Positions 1 through 7,475 of a stretch of 36,114 bases of DNA are shown one piece after another. A model generated the notes under the pieces. The model ran no database searches and was not told the DNA's origin. It saw only the letters and a list, made by a program, of their open reading frames with translations. Position 1 is the stretch's first letter, and each line of letters starts with the position of its first letter. This DNA comes from Trueperaceae bacterium (lineage in GTDB: Bacteria > Deinococcota > Deinococci > Deinococcales > Trueperaceae). Where the stretch lies: the NCBI GenBank assembly GCA_011390675.1, contig JAABRX010000030.1, forward strand, positions 1 through 36,114, in the 5' to 3' direction. The position numbers were made by a program, and so were the translations under genes.

Positions 1-56
1 GCGCTGCGCGCGGCGTTGCGCTGCGCGCGGCGTTGCGCTGCGCGCGGCGTTGCGCT
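1..56. repeat. 17-bp tandem repeat, 3.3 copies, running off the window edge
   Basis: The unit GCGCTGCGCGCGGCGTT occurs three times without a mismatch, followed by GCGCT. The last bases run into the stop codon of the SulP gene. The array may continue outside the window. The unit is not a multiple of three and is rich in GCGC, so it is more likely an intergenic simple repeat than coding sequence. Its role is unknown. Confidence 0.9.
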
Positions 57-1549
57 CAGTGCGCGCCGAGGCGCGCGCCGGGGCGGTCGTGTACGGCGAG
101 CTTGGCGAGGAGCTCCGCGCCGCCCGCGTCGACGTTCTGGAGCACGACTTGGGTCCCGTTCGCGCGGAAGCGTAGCACGACCTTGTCGACGGCGGCGACG
201 GCGCTGGCGTCCCACAGCTGGGCGTGGCGCAGGTCGAGCACCACCGCGTCGAGGTCCTCGGCGGTGTCGAACGCGGCGATGAAGTCCTCGGTGGCGACGA
301 AGAACACCTGGCCGGCGACGGTGTAGGTGCGGGTGCGGCCGGTCTCGTCGAGCGCGCTCGTGACGTGGGTAGTCTTGGCGATCTTGCGGCTGAAGAAAAT
401 CGCGCTCAGCACCACGCCGACGGCGACGCCCACCGCTAGGTTGTGCGTCACGAGCACCGTGGCGACGGTGGCGACCATGACGATGGTCTCGCTCTTGGGA
501 TGCGCGAGCATGCCCGGGAGGCTGCGCCAGTCGAAGGTGTTGAGGGCGACCATGAACATCACGGCCACCAGCGCCGCCATCGGGATGGCGCTCACCAGCG
601 GCCCGGCGAGCAGCACCATCGCCAGCAGGAAGACGCCGGAGGCGAGCGTGCTCAGCCGGGTACGCCCGCCGCTGCTCACGTTGATGATCGACTGACCGAT
701 CATGGCGCAGCCCGCCATGCCGCCGAAGCAGCCGGAGACCACGTTGGCGATCCCCTGTCCGCGCGACTCGCGGTTCTTGTCGCTCTCGGTGTCGGTCAGG
801 TCGTCGACGATGGTAGCCGTGAGCAGCGATTCGATCAGGCCGACCAGCGCCAGCGAGACCGCGTACGGGAAGACGATCGCGAGCGTCTCGAAGGTGAAGG
901 GCACCATCGGCAGCCCGAAGAAGGGGAGCGCGGACGGGAGCGCGCCCAGGTCGCCCACGGTGGTCAGCGGGGCGTTGGTCGCGACCGCGAAGGCGGTGAT
1001 CGCGACGATCGCGACGAGCGGCGCCGGGATCGCGCGCGTCAGGCGCGGCAGCAGGTAGATGATCGCCAGGCCGGCCAGCACCATCGCGTACATGATCGGT
1101 CCGACGCCGACGAACTGCTCGAGCTGCGCCAGGAAGATCAGGATCGCGAGCGCGTTGACGAAGCCCACCATCACCGGCTTGGGCACGAAGCGCATGTAGC
1201 GCCCGAGCTTGGCGACCCCGAAGGCGATCTGCAGCACGCCGGTGAGGACGGTGGCCGCGAGCAGGTACTCGAGGCCGTGGTCGGCGACCAGCGTGACCAT
1301 CAGCAGCGCCATCGCGCCGGTCGCGGCGCTGATCATGGCGGGGCGACCGCCGGCGAAGGCGGTGACGAGGGCGATGCAGAAGCTGGCGTAGAGGCCGACC
1401 TGGGGGTCGACGCCGGCGACGATGCTGAAGCCGATCGCTTCGGGGATGAGGGCGAGCGCGACGACGACGCCGGCGACCAGGTCGCCGCGCACGTTGCCGA
1501 ACCACTCGGCGCGGACGCGCGCGAGCGCGGCGGGGTGGACCTTGAGCAT
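56..1549 (-). CDS. SulP family inorganic anion transporter with STAS domain
   Basis: This 497-residue protein is a cytoplasmic-membrane anion transporter of the SulP family, which move sulfate, bicarbonate or related anions. About 10-12 hydrophobic segments cover residues 20-400, with the family pattern [12 protein letters not shown] near 45 and a glycine- and serine-rich stretch ([12 protein letters not shown]) in the middle. A C-terminal STAS domain covers about 405-490. The ORF is open further upstream to 1627, but I chose the ATG at 1549 because CAGGAG lies a few bases before it and the upstream extension is low-complexity P/R/S. The substrate cannot be told from sequence. No carbonic anhydrase or sulfate assimilation gene is next to it. 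A 17-bp repeat array begins at its stop codon, and a palindromic operator pair lies upstream. Confidence 0.93.
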   Translation of the reverse strand: MLKVHPAALARVRAEWFGNVRGDLVAGVVVALALIPEAIGFSIVAGVDPQVGLYASFCIALVTAFAGGRPAMISAATGAMALLMVTLVADHGLEYLLAATVLTGVLQIAFGVAKLGRYMRFVPKPVMVGFVNALAILIFLAQLEQFVGVGPIMYAMVLAGLAIIYLLPRLTRAIPAPLVAIVAITAFAVATNAPLTTVGDLGALPSALPFFGLPMVPFTFETLAIVFPYAVSLALVGLIESLLTATIVDDLTDTESDKNRESRGQGIANVVSGCFGGMAGCAMIGQSIINVSSGGRTRLSTLASGVFLLAMVLLAGPLVSAIPMAALVAVMFMVALNTFDWRSLPGMLAHPKSETIVMVATVATVLVTHNLAVGVAVGVVLSAIFFSRKIAKTTHVTSALDETGRTRTYTVAGQVFFVATEDFIAAFDTAEDLDAVVLDLRHAQLWDASAVAAVDKVVLRFRANGTQVVLQNVDAGGAELLAKLAVHDRPGARLGAH

Positions 1550-1646
1550 GGGACTCCTGAGCGGGGAAGAGGAAGGCGGTCGGGCCAGGACGGGAGGGAG
1601 ACGACGGGAAGGGGACGGTCGAGCCACGTAGTGGCGCGAAGCCGCT

Positions 1647-1652
1647 ATCCTA
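1647..1652 (-). promoter_or_regulatory. -10 box (TAGGAT) for the SulP gene
   Basis: TAGGAT reads towards the SulP gene, about 95 bases before its ATG. The same seven bases read TATCCTA on the plus strand. No convincing -35 box precedes it; that position is occupied by the GGGAC/GTCCC palindromes. Confidence 0.5.
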
Positions 1653-1655
1653 ACC

Positions 1656-1690
1656 GGGACATTCGTCCCTGTCCGCGGGACGGATGTCCC
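1656..1690. promoter_or_regulatory. paired palindromic operator candidate GGGAC-N4-GTCCC x2
   Basis: Two 14-bp elements, GGGACATTCGTCCC (1656-1669) and GGGACGGATGTCCC (1677-1690), share the same five-base inverted arms around a four-base centre. Their starts are exactly 21 bp apart, two helical turns, so bound dimers would sit on the same DNA face. They lie just upstream of the SulP -10 box, where a regulator would block or recruit polymerase. The cognate regulator is not evident in the window. Confidence 0.6.
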
Positions 1691-1724
1691 GACCGACCGC
1701 CGACCAGGCTTCGTGCGCTCGGGT

Positions 1725-1759
1725 CGGCGGGGTGCCGGCCGCGCGCCGGCACCCCGCCG
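1725..1759. terminator. 15-bp perfect hairpin after sugar permease operon
   Basis: CGGCGGGGTGCCGGC and its exact reverse complement flank a five-base loop (CGCGC). The hairpin sits six bases beyond the stop codon of the minus-strand MalG-type permease. There is no clear U tract on that strand, so it may act as a weak or Rho-aided terminator or an mRNA 3'-end stabiliser. Confidence 0.7.
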
Positions 1760-1765
1760 CCGGCG

Positions 1766-2842
1766 TTACCCCTTGACCCCCGTGCTCGCGATCCCCGTGG
1801 TGATGAAGCGCTGCAGCATCGAGAAGACGATCGTGATGGGCAGCAGCGTCAGCACCGTCATCGCCAGTACGTAGTGCCACTGCACGTTCAGCTCGCCCTG
1901 GAAGGCGTTGAGGCCGACCTGCAGGGTGAAGAACTCGCTGCGGGTCAGGACGATGAGCGGCCACAGGAAGTCGTTCCAACGCCACATCACCGAGAAGATC
2001 GCCAGCACCGCCAGCGCGGGCGCGGACAGCGGCAGCACGATCTGCCAGAAGATGCGCCACTCGGAGGCGCCGTCGATGCGCCCCGAGTCGAGCAGCTCGT
2101 CCGGGATGGTGAGCATGTACTGGCGCAAGAGGAAGACGCCGGTGGGGGTGGCCGCGCCAGGGATGATCACGCCCCAGAGGCTGTTGATCCAGCCCACCTG
2201 GGTGATGACCAGGTAGACGGGCACCAGGATCACGCTGATGGGGATCATGAGCGTGGCGATGATGACCAGGAAGATCGCGTTGCGGCCGCGGAAGCGGTAC
2301 TTGGAGAGCGCGAAGGCCGCCATGCTGTTGATGATCAGCGTGATCAGGGTGGCGCCGACCGTGACGATCACGCTGTTGCGCAGGTACGTGCCGAAGTTGA
2401 AGCGACCGAACGACTCGGTGTAGTTCTCGGTGGCCAAGCGGAAGCTGCGCACGGCGGTGCGGCGTTCGATCGGCACCTGCAGCACCTCGCCCGGCGCCGC
2501 CGGGTCGACCATCTGCGCCACCAGCCCGATGCGCCGGATCTGCGCCAAGCGCACCGTGCTGCCGTCGTCCTGGGCGACGTCGTAGAGCGGCAGCGGCTCG
2601 GGGTAGCCGTCGACGACGGCGGTGTCCTGCGCCAACGGCAGCAGGGTGGGGGGGAACTCGAGCAGGTTGCTCTGGGTCTTGAACGACGACAGCACCAGCC
2701 AGGCGACCGGGCCGAACATGATGAGCACGCCGGCGATCAGGTAGCCGTAGGTCAGCACGTCCGCGACGCTCCAGCGGCGCGCGCGGCCGTTGCCGGCACC
2801 GTCGTGCTGGCGGCGGGTGAGGAAGCGGCCGAGGGCCGTCAC
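1766..2842 (-). CDS. carbohydrate ABC transporter permease (MalG/UgpE type)
   Basis: This 358-residue inner-membrane permease is the second membrane subunit of the locus A sugar importer. It has about six transmembrane segments and the MalG-type EAA loop around DELLDSGRIDGASEWRIFWQIVLPL, split here only for identification. The N-terminal segment (29-50) is followed by an extra-long outside loop of about 65 residues (70-135) before the usual FNFGTYLRNS region. This insertion is seen in one subfamily of carbohydrate permeases, so it is probably not a mutation. I chose GTG at 2842 because it overlaps the stop of the upstream permease by four bases (GTGA), implying coupled translation. The longer ORF to 3352 is read-through in another frame of that gene. 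Confidence 0.93.
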   Translation of the reverse strand: MTALGRFLTRRQHDGAGNGRARRWSVADVLTYGYLIAGVLIMFGPVAWLVLSSFKTQSNLLEFPPTLLPLAQDTAVVDGYPEPLPLYDVAQDDGSTVRLAQIRRIGLVAQMVDPAAPGEVLQVPIERRTAVRSFRLATENYTESFGRFNFGTYLRNSVIVTVGATLITLIINSMAAFALSKYRFRGRNAIFLVIIATLMIPISVILVPVYLVITQVGWINSLWGVIIPGAATPTGVFLLRQYMLTIPDELLDSGRIDGASEWRIFWQIVLPLSAPALAVLAIFSVMWRWNDFLWPLIVLTRSEFFTLQVGLNAFQGELNVQWHYVLAMTVLTLLPITIVFSMLQRFITTGIASTGVKG

Positions 2843-3867
2843 GCGAGGTGCCTCTCGCTGCCCCGGCCCAGCCGCAGCTGGACCAGGGTGGCCACCAGCA
2901 GCACGGCGCCGAGCGTGACGCTGGCGGCGGCGGCCATGCCGAAGCGCGGGTTCTGGGTCCCGAAGCCGGTGGCGTAGATGTACTGCACCATGAGCATGGT
3001 GGCGCTCCCAGGGCCGCCGCCGGTGAGGACGAAGACCTCGTCGAACATCTGCACCGCACGGATGAGCGACAGCACCAACACGACCATCATCGTCGGCATC
3101 AGCAGCGGCATCGTGATGTGGCGGAAGGCCTGCATGGTCGACGTGCCGTCGATCGCGCCGGCGTCGTAGAGCTCGTTCGGGATGCTCTGCAGTCCGGCGA
3201 GCAGGATCAACGTGTAGAAGCCCATGTGCGCCCAGATGCTCACCAGGATGACCCAGGTCATCGCCCACGTGCCGTCGAGCATGAAGTTGATCGGGTCGAG
3301 CCCGAGCGCGACCAGGATCGCGTTCAGCACGCCGTCGCGCTGCAAGATCCACTTCCAGATGAGCGCGACCACCACCGGCGACAGGAGCACGGGATAGAAG
3401 AACACGCTTCGGAAGAAGCCGCGCGCGACGATCTTGCGGTTGAGCACCATCGACGTCACCAGCGAAATGAGGACCATGCCGCTCACCTGGAAGAACACGA
3501 ACACGCCGGTGTTGCGTGCGGCGCGCCAGAAGCGGTCCTCGAGGCAGGTGTTGGGGTCGCCGTAGTCGGTGCAGGTGTAGAGGCGCTCGAAGTTGGCGGT
3601 GCCGACGAAGGGGCGGTCCTGCGGGTAGAGGTTGCCCCCTTCGGTCATCGCGTAATAGACGTTCAGCAGCATCGGGAAGAGGATGAAGATACCGAACACG
3701 AGCAGGTTCGGGAGCACGAACAGGTACGCCATGCGGCGCACGCCCAGCAGCTTCTGGGCAGGTTCCATGACCAAGCCCAAGGCGTTCATCGTCAGCGCGT
3801 AGACGCGTTGCGCGCCCTGTCCGGCGAGCGCGTTCGCGCGCTGGAATGCGTTCGGTGTGCCGGCCAT
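2839..3867 (-). CDS. carbohydrate ABC transporter permease (MalF/UgpA type)
   Basis: This 342-residue protein is the first membrane subunit of the locus A sugar importer. An N-terminal cytoplasmic stretch of about 45 residues precedes about six transmembrane segments. The EAA loop that contacts the ATPase is visible as ELYDAGAIDGTSTMQAFRHITMPLL. The first outside loop contains two cysteines (TCTDYGDPNTCLE) that could form a disulfide. The ATG at 3867 has GGAGG just upstream. It lies downstream of the binding-protein gene, separated by 128 bases with two strong hairpins, and its stop overlaps the next permease start. No ATPase gene follows, so the importer must borrow one from elsewhere. Confidence 0.94.
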   Translation of the reverse strand: MAGTPNAFQRANALAGQGAQRVYALTMNALGLVMEPAQKLLGVRRMAYLFVLPNLLVFGIFILFPMLLNVYYAMTEGGNLYPQDRPFVGTANFERLYTCTDYGDPNTCLEDRFWRAARNTGVFVFFQVSGMVLISLVTSMVLNRKIVARGFFRSVFFYPVLLSPVVVALIWKWILQRDGVLNAILVALGLDPINFMLDGTWAMTWVILVSIWAHMGFYTLILLAGLQSIPNELYDAGAIDGTSTMQAFRHITMPLLMPTMMVVLVLSLIRAVQMFDEVFVLTGGGPGSATMLMVQYIYATGFGTQNPRFGMAAAASVTLGAVLLVATLVQLRLGRGSERHLA

Positions 3868-3912
3868 GGGCCTCCGACGGGCGACGGCGCCCGTGAAGAC
3901 GCCCTAGGAGCC

Positions 3913-3948
3913 GCGGGCGTCGTCGATCGTGCGACCGACGACGCCCGC
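3913..3948. promoter_or_regulatory. intergenic hairpin 2 after binding protein A
   Basis: GCGGGCGTCGTCG pairs exactly with CGACGACGCCCGC across a ten-base loop, giving a 13-bp stem between the binding-protein gene and the MalF-type permease. Together with the neighbouring hairpin it probably limits read-through or protects the upstream mRNA, so that more binding protein than permease is made. The role is inferred from position. Confidence 0.65.
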
Positions 3949-3954
3949 TGGGAG

Positions 3955-3983
3955 CACGTGGCGCCCCATCGGGGCGCCACGTG
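3955..3983. promoter_or_regulatory. intergenic hairpin 1 after binding protein A
   Basis: CACGTGGCGCCCC and GGGGCGCCACGTG form a perfect 13-bp stem with a three-base loop (ATC). On the minus strand it is the first structure met by polymerase after the binding-protein stop codon at 3996. There is no U tract, which suits a processing or attenuation hairpin better than a complete terminator. Confidence 0.7.
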
Positions 3984-3995
3984 TCTAGCCGTACG

Positions 3996-5267
3996 TCAGT
4001 TGGCGCCCGCTTCGCGAAGCGCCTCGTCGATGTCGGCCTGGATGCGCTCCAGCGCCTGATCGAGGGTCAGCTCGCCGACGAACACCTGCGTGAGGCGGTC
4101 GCGGATCGCGTTGAACACCACGAAGTTGTACGGGTACGCCTGCATCGCGTACGCGGTCGGGTGGAGGTTCGGTACCTGCTGGGCGAAGGTCGTCAGCGCG
4201 GCCGCGGCCAGCGGGTTCTCGGTGTCGAAGGTCACGCCGGACGACGCGAGGCCGAGGTGGCCGGGGATGAAGAGGGTGCGGCCGTAGAACTCGGCCAGGT
4301 TCTCTTCTTGGGCCAGGAACTCCATGACCCGCGCGACCTCTTCCGGGTGCTCGGTGTCGGCGATCGCGACGACGCCGGCGCCGCCGGGCATCCCGGTGCA
4401 CGCGGCCGGGCCGCAGGGGTTGGGCACGGCGACCCAATCGAAGGCGTCGCCGATCAGGTTGGTGAACTGGCCGATCTGCCAGCTGCCCGACATGTACAGC
4501 ACGACCTGGCCGTTGACGAAGAACTCGTTGCCGGCCGCGTAGCTGCCGGCCGAACCGATCCACACGTCCGGGGTCATCGTGCCGTCGGCGTGCCAGTCGA
4601 TCATCAGCTGCATCATCGAGCGCATGCCGGGGTCGTCGACGACGATGTTGCCGTCGGCGTCGAGGAACTGCGCGCCTTGGCTGATGGCGGGGCCGGCGAG
4701 GCGGTGGCCGGTGCGATCCATGACCATCGCGTACGGCGTGCCGGTCGCTTCGGCGACCTCGCGGGTGACGGCCGCCCACTCTTCCCAGGTGCCGCCCTCG
4801 GGCACGGCGATGCCGGCCTGGTCGAACAGCGTCTTGTTGACGTACGGACCGGTGACGGTCAGCTGCGTCATGAAGCCTGGGATGGCGTCGGAGCCGGCGG
4901 GGCGCATCCAGTCGAGGAAGGGACCGAAGTTGGTGTCCCAGTAGGCGGGGTCGTCGAGGTACGGGCGCAGGTCGAGGAAGTACTCGGACAGGCCGCCCAG
5001 GTTGGTGACGCGGGAGATGTCGGGGCCCTGCCCCGAGGCGAGCTGCAGCGGCAGCGACTCGAGGATGCCCGAGGAGTAGGGGACGGTATCCATGACGACG
5101 GTGACGTCCGGGTTGGCGGCCTCGAAGCGGTCGAGCAGCTCGCGCATCACGACGCCTTCGCTGCCGTCGTCGTACCAGGTCATGCGCAGTTCCACCTGCG
5201 CGAACGCGCTGCCGAGGAGCAATCCGAGGGTGATGAGGAGGAGGGGAAGACGGAACCGAGTTGACAT
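3996..5267 (-). CDS. extracellular solute-binding protein family 1 (sugar)
   Basis: This 423-residue secreted protein captures the sugar for the locus A importer. The signal peptide (MSTR then a leucine-rich core, ending GSAFA before Q) has no lipobox cysteine. The mature part shows the family 1 pattern: MTWYDDGSEG near the start, VPYSSGILESLPLQLASGQG for the first lobe, a tryptophan-rich region near YMSGSWQIGQF, and a C-terminal helix with LTLDQALERIQADIDEALREAG. A cysteine pair in NPCGPAACTG may be disulfide-bonded. I chose the ATG at 5267 because AGGAGG lies six bases upstream and the signal peptide begins there; the ORF track extends it far beyond in a shadow frame. It is the first gene of its operon, after a consensus promoter. 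Confidence 0.95.
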   Translation of the reverse strand: MSTRFRLPLLLITLGLLLGSAFAQVELRMTWYDDGSEGVVMRELLDRFEAANPDVTVVMDTVPYSSGILESLPLQLASGQGPDISRVTNLGGLSEYFLDLRPYLDDPAYWDTNFGPFLDWMRPAGSDAIPGFMTQLTVTGPYVNKTLFDQAGIAVPEGGTWEEWAAVTREVAEATGTPYAMVMDRTGHRLAGPAISQGAQFLDADGNIVVDDPGMRSMMQLMIDWHADGTMTPDVWIGSAGSYAAGNEFFVNGQVVLYMSGSWQIGQFTNLIGDAFDWVAVPNPCGPAACTGMPGGAGVVAIADTEHPEEVARVMEFLAQEENLAEFYGRTLFIPGHLGLASSGVTFDTENPLAAAALTTFAQQVPNLHPTAYAMQAYPYNFVVFNAIRDRLTQVFVGELTLDQALERIQADIDEALREAGAN

Positions 5268-5435
5268 GCGAACCTCCTGAACGGTCCAACGGACGTCGCA
5301 CGTCGTGTCCTCGAGGGTCGAGGAACGCCGCCGACGCACCGGGGCGGCAGCCCATCGGGGCGACGCCGGACGTCGAGTCCGCGGGAACCGCGGGCCGAAC
5401 GCGCCGGTGGGGCGCCTTGCGATGGGAAGCACCCG
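5268..5435 (-). other. long 5' leader of the locus A importer operon
   Basis: About 160 bases separate the predicted transcription start (near 5429) from the binding-protein ATG. The leader is GC-rich with several short self-complementary stretches (for example CCGCGGGAACCGCGG) and ends in AGGAGG. I recognise no known riboswitch. It could hold a structured leader or operator; nothing coding is evident. Confidence 0.4.
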
Positions 5436-5464
5436 AGTATACGGTGGGGCGCGCATGGCGTCAA
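5436..5464 (-). promoter_or_regulatory. consensus sigma-70-type promoter for locus A importer
   Basis: On the minus strand TTGACG (5459-5464) and TATACT (5436-5441) are separated by exactly 17 bases. This is the closest match to the housekeeping consensus in the window. It drives the binding protein and permeases. It lies in the divergent space before the plus-strand glycosidase at 5502, so a bound regulator could affect both directions. Confidence 0.85.
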
Positions 5465-5501
5465 AGCGATCGGGTGGGACAATGCGTGTCAGGGGCGCGT
5501 C

Positions 5502-7457
5502 ATGAGCGCCCTCGAGCGGGCGTCGCTCGAGGCGGTCGGCGGAGCGGTGCTCGCCGGGGAGGGCCCGGTGTCGCTGCCGCTGACCGGCGCGCGGCTCCAG
5601 GCCTCTGCCGGGCCCGCCGGGGTGGAGCGGATCCTCGTGTGGGGCAGTGGTCCGGTGGGCGCCGTGCGCTTCGAACCACCGCTCCCCGCCGCCGCTCGGG
5701 TGCGGGTGACCCCCAACCGCCTCGAGTTCGCGTGGGGTTCGGGGCGGATGAGCGTGTCGGCGCTGCCGACGACGCCGGCCGTGGTGCTGCGCGGCACGGG
5801 CGACCTCCCCGATCTGCACGTCGCACCGCCGCGCACGGTGCCGGCGGGCTTCGTGGACCGAGCCGCGCTGCGCCGGTTGGACGACGGTTGGGGGGTCGCG
5901 AGCGACTGGGGCGAGCTGGTCGCGCGGGCGTCGGGCGCCGAGGTCGCGGGGCGGGGGCGCGTGTCGTGGCGGCGCGCGGGGCTGGCGGTGGTGGCCGTCG
6001 GGGCCGACCGCGCCGAGGCCGAGGGCGCGGCTGCGGCGCTGCTCGCGTGCGGCGACCCCGTGGCCGAGCTCGAAGCCCACCACGCCGAGCTCGCCGACGT
6101 GCTGCACGTCGCTGGCGACGACGTCCTGCAGAGCCTGTTCGTGCACGGCCTGCACGCCGCGCGCACGGCGCGCAAGGAGCTGCCCGGCGCGCGCTTCGCC
6201 GGCTTCGCGGCGGGGGTGGGGTACGCGATGCCGCCGCGCACGTACTACCGCGACGGCTACTGGACGCTGCAGGCGCTGCTGCCGCGCTGGCCCGAGCTCG
6301 CGCGCGAGCAGCTCTTCCTGCTCGCACGGGAGCTCCCGACCACCGGCTCCGAGGCCGGGAGCGCCCCGAGCGGGGTGGTGGTGGCCTCGCCCGCGGGCGA
6401 GCGCGTCTGGCGCGCGCGCCGCGCGGCCGACCCGGCGCTGGCTGCCGACCACCCGCGCGACGGCGTCTGGTGGGCCGACCACACCGACGCGCCGCTCTTC
6501 TTCGCGCTGCTGGCGTGCGACGTGGCGACGTGGACCGGCGACCCCGGGCTGTTCGCCACCCGCGTCCACGGCGCGACGATCGGCGCGCGCGTCGATGCCG
6601 CGCTCGAGCGCGCCCACGCGACGTGCGACGCCTCGGGGCTGCCGGTGAAGCCGCCCCACGACCGCGACTGGGCCGACAACGTCTTCCGGGGTGGGTACGT
6701 GACCTACGACGTCGGGCTGTACCACGGCGCGCTGGTGCGCGTCGCCGACGTGATCGAGCGCGAGCGACCGGCGGTCGCGGCGCGGTACCGGGCGCGGGCG
6801 AAGGCGGTCCGTGCGGCCGCCCGCCGCCACCTCTGGGACGAGGCGCGTGGCCACTTCGTCGACTTCCGCACCGAGGACGGGCGCGCCGAAGCGCACCTGG
6901 CGATCGACACGCTCACGGCGCTGCGCTTCGGCCTCGCCGACGACGCCCAGGCCCAGCGCGTGCTCGCGGCGATGCGCGCGCGCCTCGAGACCCGCCACAA
7001 CGGTGATCAGCCGTGGGGCGACTGGGGGGTGATGAACGTCTTCCCGCCGTACGCGTCGTGGGTGCGCCGGCGCGGCAAGAGCCGCTTCGCCTTCCGGTAC
7101 CACGACGGCGCCGACTGGCCCTACTGGGACGGCGTCTACGCCGAGGAGCGGCTGCGGCGCGGCCTGGGCGGCTGGCGCTACCCGCTCACGCGCTGGTGGA
7201 CGTACGGTCTGTCGCAGGGGCGGGCGGCGCCCGTCGAGTACGCCTCGCCGCCGTTCGCGGCCGGTTCGGCCTCGTGCGGGTGGAGCGCGATGCCGGCCGC
7301 CGCGATGCTCCTCGGCGGCTACGGCCTGACGCCCGCCGGCGCCACGCGCTGCCCCCCTTGGGGGCCGGCCACGCTGCGCACCCGAACCGCCGACGGACGC
7401 CACCTCGTCGTCCGGCACGAGGCACCCGACCATCCTTTGGAGGCCGACGATGGCTGA
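5502..7457 (+). CDS. six-hairpin glycosidase-like protein (putative alpha-glucosidase/debranching type)
   Basis: This 651-residue protein looks like a glycoside hydrolase with an N-terminal beta-rich domain (about 1-190) and an (alpha/alpha)6-barrel from about 200 to the end. Barrel-type motifs include PPRTYYRDGYWTLQALL, VWWADHTDAPLFF, KPPHDRDWADNVFRGGYVTYD and DQPWGDWGVMN, with several acidic residues that could be catalytic. It resembles the GH63/GH37/amylo-1,6-glucosidase clan in a general way; the exact family is not certain. There is no signal peptide, so it should act inside the cell. The ATG at 5502 has CAGGGG six bases upstream. It is divergent from the sugar importer and just ahead of a GH31 gene, which supports a role in degrading the imported oligosaccharide. 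Confidence 0.75.
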   Translation: MSALERASLEAVGGAVLAGEGPVSLPLTGARLQASAGPAGVERILVWGSGPVGAVRFEPPLPAAARVRVTPNRLEFAWGSGRMSVSALPTTPAVVLRGTGDLPDLHVAPPRTVPAGFVDRAALRRLDDGWGVASDWGELVARASGAEVAGRGRVSWRRAGLAVVAVGADRAEAEGAAAALLACGDPVAELEAHHAELADVLHVAGDDVLQSLFVHGLHAARTARKELPGARFAGFAAGVGYAMPPRTYYRDGYWTLQALLPRWPELAREQLFLLARELPTTGSEAGSAPSGVVVASPAGERVWRARRAADPALAADHPRDGVWWADHTDAPLFFALLACDVATWTGDPGLFATRVHGATIGARVDAALERAHATCDASGLPVKPPHDRDWADNVFRGGYVTYDVGLYHGALVRVADVIERERPAVAARYRARAKAVRAAARRHLWDEARGHFVDFRTEDGRAEAHLAIDTLTALRFGLADDAQAQRVLAAMRARLETRHNGDQPWGDWGVMNVFPPYASWVRRRGKSRFAFRYHDGADWPYWDGVYAEERLRRGLGGWRYPLTRWWTYGLSQGRAAPVEYASPPFAAGSASCGWSAMPAAAMLLGGYGLTPAGATRCPPWGPATLRTRTADGRHLVVRHEAPDHPLEADDG

Positions 7458-7475
7458 CCGCCGTGGCTGACCCCT
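7450..7475 (+). repeat. 13-bp imperfect tandem duplication at a translation start
   Basis: ATGGCTGACCGCC is followed at once by GTGGCTGACCCCT. GGAGG at 7439-7443 is spaced ideally for the first copy (ATG at 7450), but that frame stops after six codons (MADRRG). The second copy (GTG at 7463) opens the GH31 frame. The upstream glycosidase stops at 7457, within the duplication. Confidence 0.7.

Noticed and set aside
443-2977. 844-residue plus-strand ORF spanning the SulP and permease genes
   Set aside because: Its translation is low-complexity His/Arg/Asp/Gln sequence without domains, the usual antisense shadow in GC-rich DNA; the minus-strand genes have clear membrane and domain patterns.
5268-5435. 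Riboswitch in the locus A leader
   Set aside because: There are short self-complementary pieces but no pattern I recognise from a known riboswitch class.
3996-7433. 1145-residue minus-strand ORF continuing upstream of binding protein A
   Set aside because: The part beyond 5267 is an antisense shadow of the glycosidase gene; the signal peptide, ribosome site and promoter fix the start at 5267.
7450-7470. ATG at 7450 as the GH31 start
   Set aside because: It is well placed for the ribosome site but out of frame with GH31 and stops after six codons; kept as a finding only.
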